A stretch of DNA of 64,000 nucleotides from an uncultured Phycicoccus sp. (GTDB taxonomy: Bacteria; Actinomycetota; Actinomycetes; Actinomycetales; Dermatophilaceae): NCBI RefSeq assembly GCF_947495705.1, contig NZ_CANLZR010000004.1:1-64000 (forward strand), read 5' to 3'. Both the position numbers and the translations under genes were made by a program. The notes below the pieces were generated by a model. It saw only the letters and a list, made by a program, of their open reading frames with translations. It did not search any database and was not told the DNA's origin. Positions 1 to 10,692 of the stretch are shown here, piece by piece; within the stretch, counting starts at the first letter, position 1, and the number at the start of each line of letters is the position of its first letter.

Positions 1-1209
1 GCCGCCACCGTTCTCGCCGCCCTCGAGCCGTGGTTCGGGGTCGAGGACGCCCCCCGGCTGCGGCGCCGCACCCGCCGGCTGCTGGCCCGGGTCTGTCCCG
101 ACCTGCTCCGGCAGCGGGCCGTGCGGGCCCGCTCGGAGTCGGCGCTGCGACGCTGGGTCGACGAGCCCGGTGTCGACACCTGGCTCGGCACCTTCCCCTC
201 CGAGGAGGCCTGCCGGGCCTGGGCCGCCGTCGACGCCCTCGCCCAGCGCTACGTCACCGACGGCGTCTGTGAGCGGATCGACCGGGCCCGCGCCAAGGCC
301 CTCACCGACCTCGTCACCGGCCAGGCCACCATCGATGTCGAGGTCGTCCTCACCACCGCGGCCACAGCGGCCATCCCAGCCACCGCCACCGCGGCCACCG
401 CCATCGCACACGCCGCTCCCCCAGCACGCCCGGCCCTGGCGCCGGACCCCGCGGTGGTGACGCCCGCGACCGCCGCGGGTGACCTCGTCGAGGTGACCGG
501 GCCCGCGGCAGCCGACCCCGTCCTCGTGCCGCGCGGCTGGCTCGACGACACCATCCGCGCCACCACCACCAAGAGGGACCCGGCTGACCGGGACAGCCTC
601 GGCCGGCCCCGGGTCGTGCCGTGCCACCCCGGCACCGGGGCCCTCACCGACCCCGGCGACGCCCTGGCCACCACCGCCTACCGACCCGGCACCGCCCTCA
701 CCGCGCTCGTCAGAGCCCGCGACCGCCACTGCCGCTTCCCCGGCTGCCACGTCGCCGCCCGGTTCTGCGACCTCGACCACGTCACCCCCTGGCCCACCGG
801 CCCCACCACCGCCATCAACCTCGCCACCCTCTGCCGCCGCCACCACCGCACCAAACAACGCCCCGGCTGGCGCGCCGTCCTGCACCCCGACGCCACCATG
901 ACCTGGACCGACCCCACCGGCCGGCACCGCACCACCCACCCCACCGACCAGCGCCACCACGCCACCCTCCCCGACACCGGCACCGACCCCACCCCGCCGG
1001 CACCAGGCACCCCCAGCCTCGCCGTCCCCGACGGCCCCCACTCCCCCCTCGACTTCACCCTCGAACACCACCTCCGGGGCGCACTCACCGCCCCCCGCTG
1101 CCGCGTCGACCTCCACGACCTCAGGAGCCGCCCGGGCCCGGCGATCGTCCGCATCCGCTGCCGCGACCATCGGCGGCGACCGCCACCCCCGGATGCCCCG
1201 CCGTACTGA
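1..1209 (+). CDS. HNH endonuclease domain protein, DUF222/13E12 family (5' end outside window)
   Basis: The frame is open from base 1, so the start lies upstream; 402 codons are visible. The HNH core covers about residues 238-285: a CRFPGC zinc-type pair, the CDLDH segment with its catalytic-type His near residue 260, then a second Cys and the RRHH pair near 281-282. The preceding helical part matches the DUF222 domain usual in actinobacterial 13E12-type proteins. These proteins often occur in several diverged copies per genome; nuclease activity and biological role are mostly untested. The middle is Ala/Thr-rich low complexity (residues about 110-150). Family assignment is firm; function is open. 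Confidence 0.85.
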   Translation, partial: AATVLAALEPWFGVEDAPRLRRRTRRLLARVCPDLLRQRAVRARSESALRRWVDEPGVDTWLGTFPSEEACRAWAAVDALAQRYVTDGVCERIDRARAKALTDLVTGQATIDVEVVLTTAATAAIPATATAATAIAHAAPPARPALAPDPAVVTPATAAGDLVEVTGPAAADPVLVPRGWLDDTIRATTTKRDPADRDSLGRPRVVPCHPGTGALTDPGDALATTAYRPGTALTALVRARDRHCRFPGCHVAARFCDLDHVTPWPTGPTTAINLATLCRRHHRTKQRPGWRAVLHPDATMTWTDPTGRHRTTHPTDQRHHATLPDTGTDPTPPAPGTPSLAVPDGPHSPLDFTLEHHLRGALTAPRCRVDLHDLRSRPGPAIVRIRCRDHRRRPPPPDAPPY

Positions 1210-1274
1210 TGAGCCGCCATCGGGCTGCGCAATGATGGAGCCCTGACCTCCGACGGGTCGGCAGGAGGCTGGAC

Positions 1275-2447
1275 ATGGCGACGCCGCGCACCGCCGACGG
1301 TCCCGAGGTGGGCCGCCGTCAGGGCAGCGACCCCGCGACGCTGCAGCGGCACTTCGGCACGAGCGAGGGCGTGCTCCCGCTGTGGATCGCCGAACCCGAC
1401 GTCGACCTCGCCCCGGAGGTCACCGCCGCTCTGCGTGCCCGGGCCGGAACGGGGTGGTACGGCTACGAGACGAGGCCCGACGCGGTGCTCGAGTCGTTCT
1501 GGGCCTGGGCGGCGGCCCGCCACGGCTGGAGCGGCGAGGGCCTGCGCACGCTCGTCAGCCCGAGTGTCGGCACCTCGGTCGGGGTGCTCATCGAGCAGAT
1601 GACCTCCCCCGGCGACGGGGAGATCCTCCAGCCTCCGGTGTTCACGGACTTCAAGCCGTTGGTCACGGCTGCTGGTCGGCGGCCGATCCGCAACGCGCTC
1701 GTGCGGACCCAGGCCGGGTACCGGATCGACCTCGACGGCCTCGCCGCGGTGGCCGCCGAGCCCTCGACCCGGATGCTCATCCTGTGCAGCCCGCACAACC
1801 CGGTGGGTCGGGTCTGGACCTCGGCCGAGCTGCGGCAGGTCGCCGAGATCTGCGTGGAGCACGACGTCTTCGTCCTCGCCGACGAGATCCACGCCGACAT
1901 CACCCTGCCACCGCACCGGTTCGTGCCGTTCGCCGTGGCCGCGCGCGGCATCGACGTCGCCTGGGCGGCGACCCACGGCCCCATCAAGAGCTTCGGTCTC
2001 GCGGGGGTGTGCGACACCCTGCTGGTCACCGACCGGGCCGAGGTCGGTGACCGGTTCGAGACGCGGAGCTCCCAGCTCCATCTGACGCGGAACAACGTGT
2101 TCGGCCTCGCCGCGTTCGACGCGGCCTACCGGCACGGCGGCCCGTGGTTCGACGACCTCCTCGCGCTCGTCGCGCGGAACGTCGAGCTGCTGCGGGCGGC
2201 GCTCCCCCAGCAGATCACCGTCGCCCCGGTGGAGGGCACCTATCTGGCGTGGCTGGACCTGCGGGGGCTCGGCCTGGAGGTCCGCGAGATCCCCGGCTGG
2301 CTGGGGTCGGTCGCCGGCGTGGCGATGAGCCCGGGCCACTGGTTCGGGCGCGAGGGCGCCGGGTTCGCGCGGATGACCCTCGCGACGCCGAGCGACACCG
2401 TTGCCCTGGCCGCGGAACGGCTCACGGCCGCCGTCGCCCGCCGGTAG
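1275..2447 (+). CDS. MalY/PatB-like PLP-dependent aminotransferase or C-S beta-lyase
   Basis: This is a 390-residue fold-type I PLP enzyme of the MalY/PatB group, which contains cystathionine/cysteine-S-conjugate beta-lyases. Visible landmarks are the substrate/PLP segment CSPHNPVGR, the DEIHAD segment carrying the pyridine-N Asp, and the Schiff-base Lys near residue 238 in GPIKSFGLAG. In the family this Lys usually sits in an S-K-[TA]-F context, so the Pro-Ile before it is slightly unusual. GGAGG lies 8 nt before the ATG, which fixes the start. It is cytosolic and apparently monocistronic, convergent with the following MFS gene. Class is certain; substrate (cystathionine, Cys conjugate or an amino acid) is not. 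Confidence 0.85.
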   Translation: MATPRTADGPEVGRRQGSDPATLQRHFGTSEGVLPLWIAEPDVDLAPEVTAALRARAGTGWYGYETRPDAVLESFWAWAAARHGWSGEGLRTLVSPSVGTSVGVLIEQMTSPGDGEILQPPVFTDFKPLVTAAGRRPIRNALVRTQAGYRIDLDGLAAVAAEPSTRMLILCSPHNPVGRVWTSAELRQVAEICVEHDVFVLADEIHADITLPPHRFVPFAVAARGIDVAWAATHGPIKSFGLAGVCDTLLVTDRAEVGDRFETRSSQLHLTRNNVFGLAAFDAAYRHGGPWFDDLLALVARNVELLRAALPQQITVAPVEGTYLAWLDLRGLGLEVREIPGWLGSVAGVAMSPGHWFGREGAGFARMTLATPSDTVALAAERLTAAVARR

Positions 2448-2468
2448 ACCGCGGCGGGTGCTCGAGCC

Positions 2469-3725
2469 TCAGGCGACGCCGGTGGGGACGTCCGCCGGGG
2501 CGGTGCGCGTGACACCCGGCCGGGCCCGTCGGTCGCGACGGTGCAGCAGGACCGAGGCGCCCAGCACCGCGAGTCCGAGCACCGCCAGCCCCACCCCGAC
2601 CCACGACGGGGCGGTGTAGCCGTAGCCGCCCGCGATGACGGCGCCGCCGAGGAAGGCGCCGAGCGCGTTGGCGAGGTTGAGCGCTGCGTGGTTGCCCGCC
2701 GCCGCCAGGGTCTGCGCCGCACCGGCCACCTGCATGAGCCGGAGCTGGAGGTTGATGACGAGGACGGACGCGAGGATCGAGGTCATCGCGAGGACGACGA
2801 GCGCGGGGATCGCGTACGGAGCGGCGACGGCGAAGAGGGCCAGTGAGACGCCGATCCCCACCATCCCGATGACGATCGAGCGGAGCACCGACCAGTCGCC
2901 CAGCCTCCCCGCCAGGACGTTGCCCACGAGGCCGGAGGCGCCGAACACGAGCAGGAACACGGGGACGGCGGACTCCGACAGGCCGGTGACCTCGGTGACC
3001 GTCGGCGCGATGTAGGAGTACATGGCGAACATCCCGCCGAAGCCGATCGCGCCGACGGCGAGGGTGAGCAGGACCTGGACGTTCTTCAACGCGGCGAGCT
3101 CGGCGCGCATCGTGCGCGACCGGTCCCCCGGCAGTTGCGGCACCTGAGCCGCGACCAGCGCCACCGTCGCGAGACCCAGGACCGCCACCAGCCAGTACGC
3201 CGACCGCCACCCGGCGTGCTGCCCGAGCCAGGTGGCGCCGGGCACCCCCAGCACGTTGGCGATCGGGATCCCGAGCATCACCGTGCCGACAGCCCGGCCG
3301 GCCCGGCCGCGGGGGGCGAGGTCGACGGCGACGAGCGCGGCGACGCCGAAGAAGGCGCCGTGCGGCAGACCGGCGAGGAACCGGGCCCCGACGAGGAGCT
3401 CGTAGCTCGGGGCGAGGGCGCTCAGCGCGTTGCCGGCGGCGAACGCCACCATCAGCCCGAGCAGCAGCCCCTTGCGCGGCAGGGTCGCGCCGAGGGCGGC
3501 GATGAGCGGGGCTCCGACGACGACACCGGCGGCGTACGCCGAGATCGTGTGCCCGGCCTCCGGGATCGACACGGTGACGCCGTCGGCGATCTGCGGCAGG
3601 AGACCCATCGTGACGAACTCGGTCGTCCCGATGGCGATGCCGCCGAGAATGAGGGCGGCCGTGGCGAGGGCAGGATGGCGGGGCGCGGGCACAAGGGATG
3701 CAAGCCCGTCGACGGCCTCGCGCAT
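2469..3725 (-). CDS. MFS efflux transporter (AraJ/DHA1-like)
   Basis: The protein is about 418 residues with twelve predicted hydrophobic segments. The start of helix 1 (IGTTEFVTMGLLPQIA) is typical of the AraJ/YdhP drug- or sugar-efflux branch of the major facilitator superfamily. Arg-Lys after helix 2 and a GARFLAGLPHGAFFG segment in helix 4 fit the family. I use the ATG at 3725; a GTG at 3740 would add five residues, and neither has a strong Shine-Dalgarno. It is divergent from the quinone oxidoreductase gene and convergent with the MalY-like gene. Substrate cannot be read from sequence. Confidence 0.85.
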   Translation of the reverse strand: MREAVDGLASLVPAPRHPALATAALILGGIAIGTTEFVTMGLLPQIADGVTVSIPEAGHTISAYAAGVVVGAPLIAALGATLPRKGLLLGLMVAFAAGNALSALAPSYELLVGARFLAGLPHGAFFGVAALVAVDLAPRGRAGRAVGTVMLGIPIANVLGVPGATWLGQHAGWRSAYWLVAVLGLATVALVAAQVPQLPGDRSRTMRAELAALKNVQVLLTLAVGAIGFGGMFAMYSYIAPTVTEVTGLSESAVPVFLLVFGASGLVGNVLAGRLGDWSVLRSIVIGMVGIGVSLALFAVAAPYAIPALVVLAMTSILASVLVINLQLRLMQVAGAAQTLAAAGNHAALNLANALGAFLGGAVIAGGYGYTAPSWVGVGLAVLGLAVLGASVLLHRRDRRARPGVTRTAPADVPTGVA

Positions 3726-3797
3726 TCCCGCGACACGCACAGCCGTCGGGATGTCACGCGGTGTTCACACCCACAGCCACGTCCCTACGATCGGAGG

Positions 3798-4784
3798 ATG
3801 CGCGCAGCCCAGGTCACCCGGCTCGACGGACCCGGCGCCGTCGAGGTCGTCGACGTCCCCGATCCGCAGGACACCGGCATCCCCGCCACCCGGGTCGTCA
3901 TCGACGTCGCGGCGGCCGGGGTCTGCTTCCCGGACGTCCTGCTCACCCGTGGCGAGTACCAGCTGCGGCCCGACCCGCCGTTCGTGCCCGGGTCCGAGAT
4001 CGCCGGGCGGGTCCGGTCGGCACCCCCCGGCTCGGGGCTCGCGACCGGGGACCGGGTGGCGGCGTTCTGCGTCCTCGGTGGCTTCGCCGAGGCCGTCGCC
4101 GTCGACCCGGCCATGGTCTTCCCCCTGCCCGACGCCACGACGTGGTCGGCCGGGGCGGCGCTGCCGATGAACTACCTCACCTGCCACTTCGCACTCCGGG
4201 AACGGGGCCGGATCCGCGCGGGTGACACCGTCCTGGTCCACGGGGCGGCGGGCGGCGTCGGCACGGCGGCGGTCCAGCTGGCCAAGGCCTGGGACGCCCG
4301 GGTCGTCGCGGTGGTCTCCACCGACGCCAAGGCTGCGGTCGCCCGAGCCGCCGGCGCCGACGACGTGGTGCTCGCGGACGGGTTTAAGGACGCCGTCGCC
4401 GACCTCACCTCGGGTCGGGGGGTCGACCTCGTCGTCGACCCCGTCGGCGGCGACCGGCTCACCGACTCCCTGCGGTCCCTCGCCCCCGGGGGCCGTCACC
4501 TCGTCATCGGGTTCACCGCGGGGTCCATCCCGGAGGTCAAGGTCAACCGGCTGCTGCTGGGCAACATCTCGGTCGTCGGGGTGGGCTGGGGCGCCTGGTG
4601 GACGCATCCGGCGGGTCCGGGCACCGGCTACCTGCGGCGGCAGTGGGACGACCTCGTGCCGCTGCTGGAGTCCGGTGCCGTCGACCCCGTCATCGGCGAG
4701 GTCCGTGGCCTCGACGAGGTTGTCGCCGCCCTGCTCGCCGTCGACGAGCGCCGGGCCACCGGCAAGGTCCTGCTCACGCCCTGA
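3798..4784 (+). CDS. NADPH:quinone oxidoreductase family protein (MDR superfamily, no zinc)
   Basis: This 328-residue medium-chain dehydrogenase/reductase has an N-terminal GroES-like domain and a Rossmann domain with the NADPH motif VHGAAGGVGTAAVQLAKA near residues 140-157. The Cys clusters of zinc alcohol dehydrogenases are missing, as in quinone oxidoreductases and acryloyl-CoA-reductase-like enzymes. Expected role is cytosolic NADPH-dependent reduction of quinones or activated alkenes. A TACGAT -10-like box ends 6 nt before the ATG and includes a GGAGG directly against it, suggesting a leaderless message. The 3' end overlaps the convergent GNAT gene by 11 nt. Confidence 0.85.
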   Translation: MRAAQVTRLDGPGAVEVVDVPDPQDTGIPATRVVIDVAAAGVCFPDVLLTRGEYQLRPDPPFVPGSEIAGRVRSAPPGSGLATGDRVAAFCVLGGFAEAVAVDPAMVFPLPDATTWSAGAALPMNYLTCHFALRERGRIRAGDTVLVHGAAGGVGTAAVQLAKAWDARVVAVVSTDAKAAVARAAGADDVVLADGFKDAVADLTSGRGVDLVVDPVGGDRLTDSLRSLAPGGRHLVIGFTAGSIPEVKVNRLLLGNISVVGVGWGAWWTHPAGPGTGYLRRQWDDLVPLLESGAVDPVIGEVRGLDEVVAALLAVDERRATGKVLLTP

Positions 4785-5238
4785 CGGCGTCCCGGGGGCG
4801 CCGGGCCACGACCTCGCCGTCGTCCTCCTCCCCGGTCTCGACGAAGCCGAGGGACCGGTAGAGGTGACGGGCAGCCGAGTTCGCCGGGTCGTAGGTGAGG
4901 GCCGCCTCCTGGTAGCCGGGGGACGCCTCGAACCTCGCCAGCAGGGCCTGGACGGCGGCCCGGCCGATCCCGCGGCCCTGGTGGGCGGCATCGACGACGA
5001 GCCCGCCGATCCAGTGACTCCCGTCGCTGTCGTCGATCGCCCACATGACGAAGCCGACGACGCGGCCGCCTGCCCGGATGGCGAGCGGCTGCCAGAGCCC
5101 GTCGTACACGCACAAGCAGAGGTACCGGGTCACCGGCGCCACCCACTCCGACTGGTCCGGGCGGGGCGCGAGGTCCGCGACCTCACGCCAGGTCGCGGCG
5201 TCGACGGCCTGCAACGATACGGACGGAGCGGGAGTCAT
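4774..5238 (-). CDS. GNAT acetyltransferase, diamine/spermidine acetyltransferase-like
   Basis: The protein has 154 residues and is a single GNAT domain. The acetyl-CoA loop QGRGIGRAAV follows the core strand GGLVVDAAH, and the C-terminal part has the LTYDPANSAARHLYRSLGF pattern common to BltD/PaiA-type polyamine acetyltransferases. The N-terminal LAPRPDQSEWVAP segment is also typical of that group. It would transfer acetyl from acetyl-CoA to a small amine in the cytosol; polyamine specificity is inferred from similarity only. It is transcribed away from nadE. Confidence 0.8.
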   Translation of the reverse strand: MTPAPSVSLQAVDAATWREVADLAPRPDQSEWVAPVTRYLCLCVYDGLWQPLAIRAGGRVVGFVMWAIDDSDGSHWIGGLVVDAAHQGRGIGRAAVQALLARFEASPGYQEAALTYDPANSAARHLYRSLGFVETGEEDDGEVVARRPRDAVRA

Positions 5239-5324
5239 GGCCGGGCAGTCTTGCAGACCCGCCGCCTGCTGGCGGCGCCCAGAGGGCGAGGGTTGACCGG
5301 GACCGCTCGCGCGGGCATCGGCAC

Positions 5325-5330
5325 TAGCCT
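5325..5330 (+). promoter_or_regulatory. Candidate -10 box (TAGCCT) of nadE, leaderless
   Basis: TAGCCT lies 7 nt before the nadE ATG. There is no Shine-Dalgarno sequence in between, and the spacing matches other -10/start pairs in this window, so transcription probably begins at or next to the start codon. No convincing -35 is seen. Confidence 0.45.
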
Positions 5331-5337
5331 CGGGGCC

Positions 5338-7418
<2,081 letters not shown>

Positions 7419-7422
<4 letters not shown>

Positions 7423-8960
7423 GGAAGGGCGACCGGCACGAGCCCGGCATCGGTGGCACCGCCGCCACCGCGCTGGTCTTCGGCTCCTCCGCGGCCGTGC
7501 TCGTCGTCGAGATCGTCGCGCTGCGCCTCCTCGCGCCCTACCTCGGCCTGACCCTCGAGACGAGCACCCTCGTCATCGGGCTCGCACTGGCGGCCATCGC
7601 CGCAGGGGCGTGGCTCGGTGGCCGCTGGGCCGACGAGCGCAACGCGCGCGTCCTGCTGGGCCCGTTGCTCCTCGCGGCGGGCGTCGTCGTCGCGGCCACA
7701 CCGTTCGTCGTGCGCGCCGCCGGCACCCTGGCAGGAGGCTCGTTCCTCCTCGTCGCGGCCGCGGCGACGATCATCGTCCCGGGCGTCCTCCTGTCGGCGG
7801 TCACCCCGATGGTGACCAAGCTGCGCCTCTCGACCCTCGCCGAGACCGGGTCGGTCGTCGGCCGGCTGTCGGGGATCGGCACGGCCGGAGCGATCCTCGG
7901 CACCGTGCTCACCGGGTTCGTCCTCATCTCCCGGGTCCCCGTCACCTGGATCATGGTCGGCCTCGGCGTCCTGCTCGCCGTCGGCGGCGTCGTGACCCAG
8001 GTCGGCTCGCGCCGCTCCGCCACCGCCACCGCGGCGGTCGTCGTCGGCCTCGGCGGGCTCGGCGCGGCCCTCGTCCCGAGCAACTGCGACGTCGAGACCG
8101 TCTACCACTGCGCCGTCGTCGCCTCCGACGCGGACGACCCGCGCGGTCGCACCCTCGTCCTGGACAACCTGCGGCACTCCTTCGTCGACCTCGACGACCC
8201 GACCCGGCTCGAGTTCGCCTACATCCGTGCCCTGGCCGCCGCCACGGAGTCGCAGTTCCCATCGGAGGCGCCGCTGCAGGCGCATCACCTCGGCGGTGGC
8301 GGGCTCACCCTGCCGCGGTTCCTCGCCGCCGAACGGCCCGGCACCGTCAGCACCGTCTCCGAGATCGACCCGGGGGTCGTCGCGGTCGACGAGCAGCGAC
8401 TCGGCCTGCGCACCGGTCCGGACCTGCGGGTGCGGGTCGAGGACGCCCGCAGCGGACTGCGGGCGGTGGCCGACGACAGCCTCGACCTCGTCGTCGGCGA
8501 CGCCTTCGGTGGGGTGAGCGTGCCGTGGCACCTCACGACCCGCGAGGCCCTGCTCGGCGTCGAGCGGGTGCTGCGGGCGGACGGCGTGTACGCGGCCAAC
8601 CTCATCGACCACGGCCCGCTCGGCTTCGCCCGCGCCGAGGCGGCAACTCTGGCCACGGTCTTCGAGCACGTGGCTCTCGCCGCGACCCCCGCGTCGGTCG
8701 CCGGCCCGGGCGGCACGGACGGTGCGGGCGGCCGCCGCGGGGGGAACCTCGTCGTGCTCGCCTCGCACGCGCCGATCGACACCGCCGCCTGGGCCGGCCG
8801 GCTCGCCGAGCGCGAGGTGGGGTGGGAGGTCATCGACGGTGCCGCCCTCGAGGCCTGGGTCGGGGACGCCCCGGTCCTCACCGACGACTACGCGCCGGTC
8901 GACCAGCTGCTCACGCCGTACGCGCGCACCGCTGCCGCCGCGCCCGACTCGAAGGACTGA
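7419..8960 (+). CDS. Spermidine synthase-like protein with N-terminal membrane domain
   Basis: The protein has 513 residues. The first 210 or so form about seven hydrophobic helices (first one around SSAAVLVVEIVALRLLAPYL). The C-terminal half is a spermidine-synthase-type Rossmann fold with a HHLGGGGLTLPR nucleotide loop, an acidic SEIDPGVV segment and a VGDAFGG motif. Membrane-fused aminopropyltransferase-like proteins are widespread in bacteria, and many are not proven to make spermidine. The GTG start overlaps the nadE stop by 4 nt. Function as a polyamine aminopropyltransferase is plausible but unproven. Confidence 0.8.
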
Positions 8961-8980
8961 CGGCCGCGGCCAGCGGCGGG

Positions 8981-9472
8981 TCAGCGGCGGGTCGCCGCGA
9001 GCGCGGCGAGCGCCTGCCCATCGAGCCGGAAGCGGGTCCACTCGTCCTGCGCTAGTGCCCCGATGGACTCGTAGAAGCCGATGCTCGGGGCGTTCCAGTC
9101 CAGGACCCACCACTCGAGCCGGGAGTAGCCCCGCTCGACGCAGACCCCCGCGAGCGTCCGGAGCAGGTCCTGGCCCAGGCCCGAGCCCCGGTGTGCCGGG
9201 TCGACGTAGAGGTCCTCGAGCCACACCCCGTTCGTCCCGGTCCACGTCGAGTACGACAGGAACCACACGGCCATCCCGACGACCTCGTCGTCGACCTCCG
9301 CCACGTGCGCGAACGTCGTCGTCACCCCGTCGTCCGGGAAGAGCGCCGCACGGACGTGCTCGTCGGAGGCGTCGACCTCGTGCAGTGCCTTCTCGTACTC
9401 GGCGAGATCACGGACCATCCGGACGATCGCCGGGACGTCGTGCGGGGTCGCGGGGCGGATGCGCTGGCTCAC
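8981..9472 (-). CDS. GNAT acetyltransferase, SSAT/thialysine acetyltransferase-like
   Basis: This 163-residue single-domain GNAT resembles eukaryotic-type SSAT proteins: RIRPAT near the N-terminus, then [20 protein letters not shown]-like strands, the acetyl-CoA loop [10 protein letters not shown], and [17 protein letters not shown] near the C-terminus. In that family the substrates are diamines or thialysine-like side-chain amines. It uses a GTG start, and a TAGGGT -10 box ends 6 nt upstream, so the message is probably leaderless. Convergent with the spermidine-synthase-like gene. Substrate is inferred. Confidence 0.82.
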   Translation of the reverse strand: MSQRIRPATPHDVPAIVRMVRDLAEYEKALHEVDASDEHVRAALFPDDGVTTTFAHVAEVDDEVVGMAVWFLSYSTWTGTNGVWLEDLYVDPAHRGSGLGQDLLRTLAGVCVERGYSRLEWWVLDWNAPSIGFYESIGALAQDEWTRFRLDGQALAALAATRR

Positions 9473-9478
9473 CCTGCG

Positions 9479-9484
9479 ACCCTA
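9479..9484 (-). promoter_or_regulatory. Candidate -10 box (TAGGGT) for the SSAT-like GNAT gene
   Basis: Read on the minus strand, TAGGGT is followed by 6 nt and the GTG start at 9472. The same hexamer and spacing occur before other genes here, consistent with a leaderless transcript. Confidence 0.5.
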
Positions 9485-9556
9485 TGCCGACGTCGGGCGG
9501 GGTCGACGAGTGGACGACTGCCCCGCGGACGGCGGACGACCGACGACAATGGCGCC

Positions 9557-10360
9557 ATGACGACCCCGCGCCCGGTCCACACGTGGCTCACCGACATGGA
9601 CGGCGTCCTCGTCCACGAGGAGGAGCCGATCCCCGGGGCGGCCGAGTTCATCGAGGCCCTGAAGTCCTCCGGGTGTCCGTTCCTCGTCCTGACCAACAAC
9701 TCCGTCTTCACTCCGCGCGACCTGCGGGCCAGGCTGCTGCGCAGCGGGATCGACGTGCCGGAGACCTGCATCTGGACCTCCGCCCTGGCCACCGCCGACT
9801 TCCTCGCCGACCAGCGCCCCGGGGGGTCCGCCTTCGCCGTCGGTGAGTCGGGGCTCACGACGGCCCTGCACGACGTCGGCTACGTCCTCACCGACCGCGA
9901 CCCCGACTACGTCGTCCTCGGCGAGACCCGGACCTACTCCTTCGAGGCGATCACCAAGGCGATCCGGCACATCGAGGCGGGCGCTCGCTTCATCGCGACC
10001 AACCCCGACCCGAGCGGGCCGAGCATCCACGGCACGCTGCCCGCGACGGGGTCGGTGGCCGCGCTCATCAGCACCGCGACCGGGCGCACTCCGTACTTCA
10101 TCGGCAAGCCCAACCCGCTCATGATGCGCAGCGCACTCAACCGCCTCGAAGCCCACTCCGAGACGACGGTGATGATCGGGGACCGGATGGACACCGACAT
10201 CAAGAGCGGGCTGGAGGCGGGCCTCCGCACGGTCCTGGTGTCCACCGGGTCCACCCGGCCGGGCGACGTCGAGGCCTTCCCCTACCGGCCCACCCGGGTC
10301 GTGGAGTCCATCGCCGACGTCGTGCCGTTCGTCCACGAGCTCTCGGCCCGGGACGCGTGA
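9557..10360 (+). CDS. HAD-IIA family phosphatase (NagD-like)
   Basis: The 267-residue protein carries all HAD motifs: DMDGVLV with the nucleophile Asp at the N-terminus, LTNNS as motif II, the Lys of FIGKPNP and the acidic GDRMDTDI as motif IV. A type IIA cap sits between motifs II and III. Close relatives of NagD hydrolyse nucleotide or sugar phosphates; the exact substrate is unknown. A GACAAT-like -10 ends 7 nt before the ATG. The stop overlaps the DUF952 start (GTGA), so the pair forms a coupled two-gene unit. Confidence 0.88.
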   Translation: MTTPRPVHTWLTDMDGVLVHEEEPIPGAAEFIEALKSSGCPFLVLTNNSVFTPRDLRARLLRSGIDVPETCIWTSALATADFLADQRPGGSAFAVGESGLTTALHDVGYVLTDRDPDYVVLGETRTYSFEAITKAIRHIEAGARFIATNPDPSGPSIHGTLPATGSVAALISTATGRTPYFIGKPNPLMMRSALNRLEAHSETTVMIGDRMDTDIKSGLEAGLRTVLVSTGSTRPGDVEAFPYRPTRVVESIADVVPFVHELSARDA

Positions 10361-10692
10361 GCACGCCGGAGGCCCTGTTCCACGTCGCCGACGCCGACGA
10401 GTGGGCCGCGGCACGGCGGACGGGACGGTACGAGCGGTCGACGCGGGGCCTGTCCCTCGCCGAGGTCGGGTTCGTCCACCTGTCGACGGCCGAGCAGTGG
10501 CCCGGGGTGCTGCGCCGGTTCTACGGCGAGCACGAGGGCGGGCTTCTCCTGTTGACGATCGACCCCGCGCTGCTCACCGCTCCGCTGCGCTGGGAGGTCG
10601 GCGACCCGACGACCGGCGAGGAGTTCCCGCACCTCTACGGCCCGCTCGACGTGGCCGCCGTCACCGCGGCCACCCCGCTCAGGGACCGCTGA
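10357..10692 (+). CDS. DUF952 domain protein
   Basis: A 111-residue cytosolic protein matching DUF952: an N-terminal [10 protein letters not shown] strand, the conserved [10 protein letters not shown] segment in the middle and LRWEVG before a FPHLYGPL tail. The fold is related to ADP-ribosyltransferase-like/RNA 2'-phosphotransferase proteins, but no activity is established. It is translated by GTGA coupling from the HAD phosphatase and overlaps the convergent aminotransferase end by 14 nt. Confidence 0.85.
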   Translation: MSTPEALFHVADADEWAAARRTGRYERSTRGLSLAEVGFVHLSTAEQWPGVLRRFYGEHEGGLLLLTIDPALLTAPLRWEVGDPTTGEEFPHLYGPLDVAAVTAATPLRDR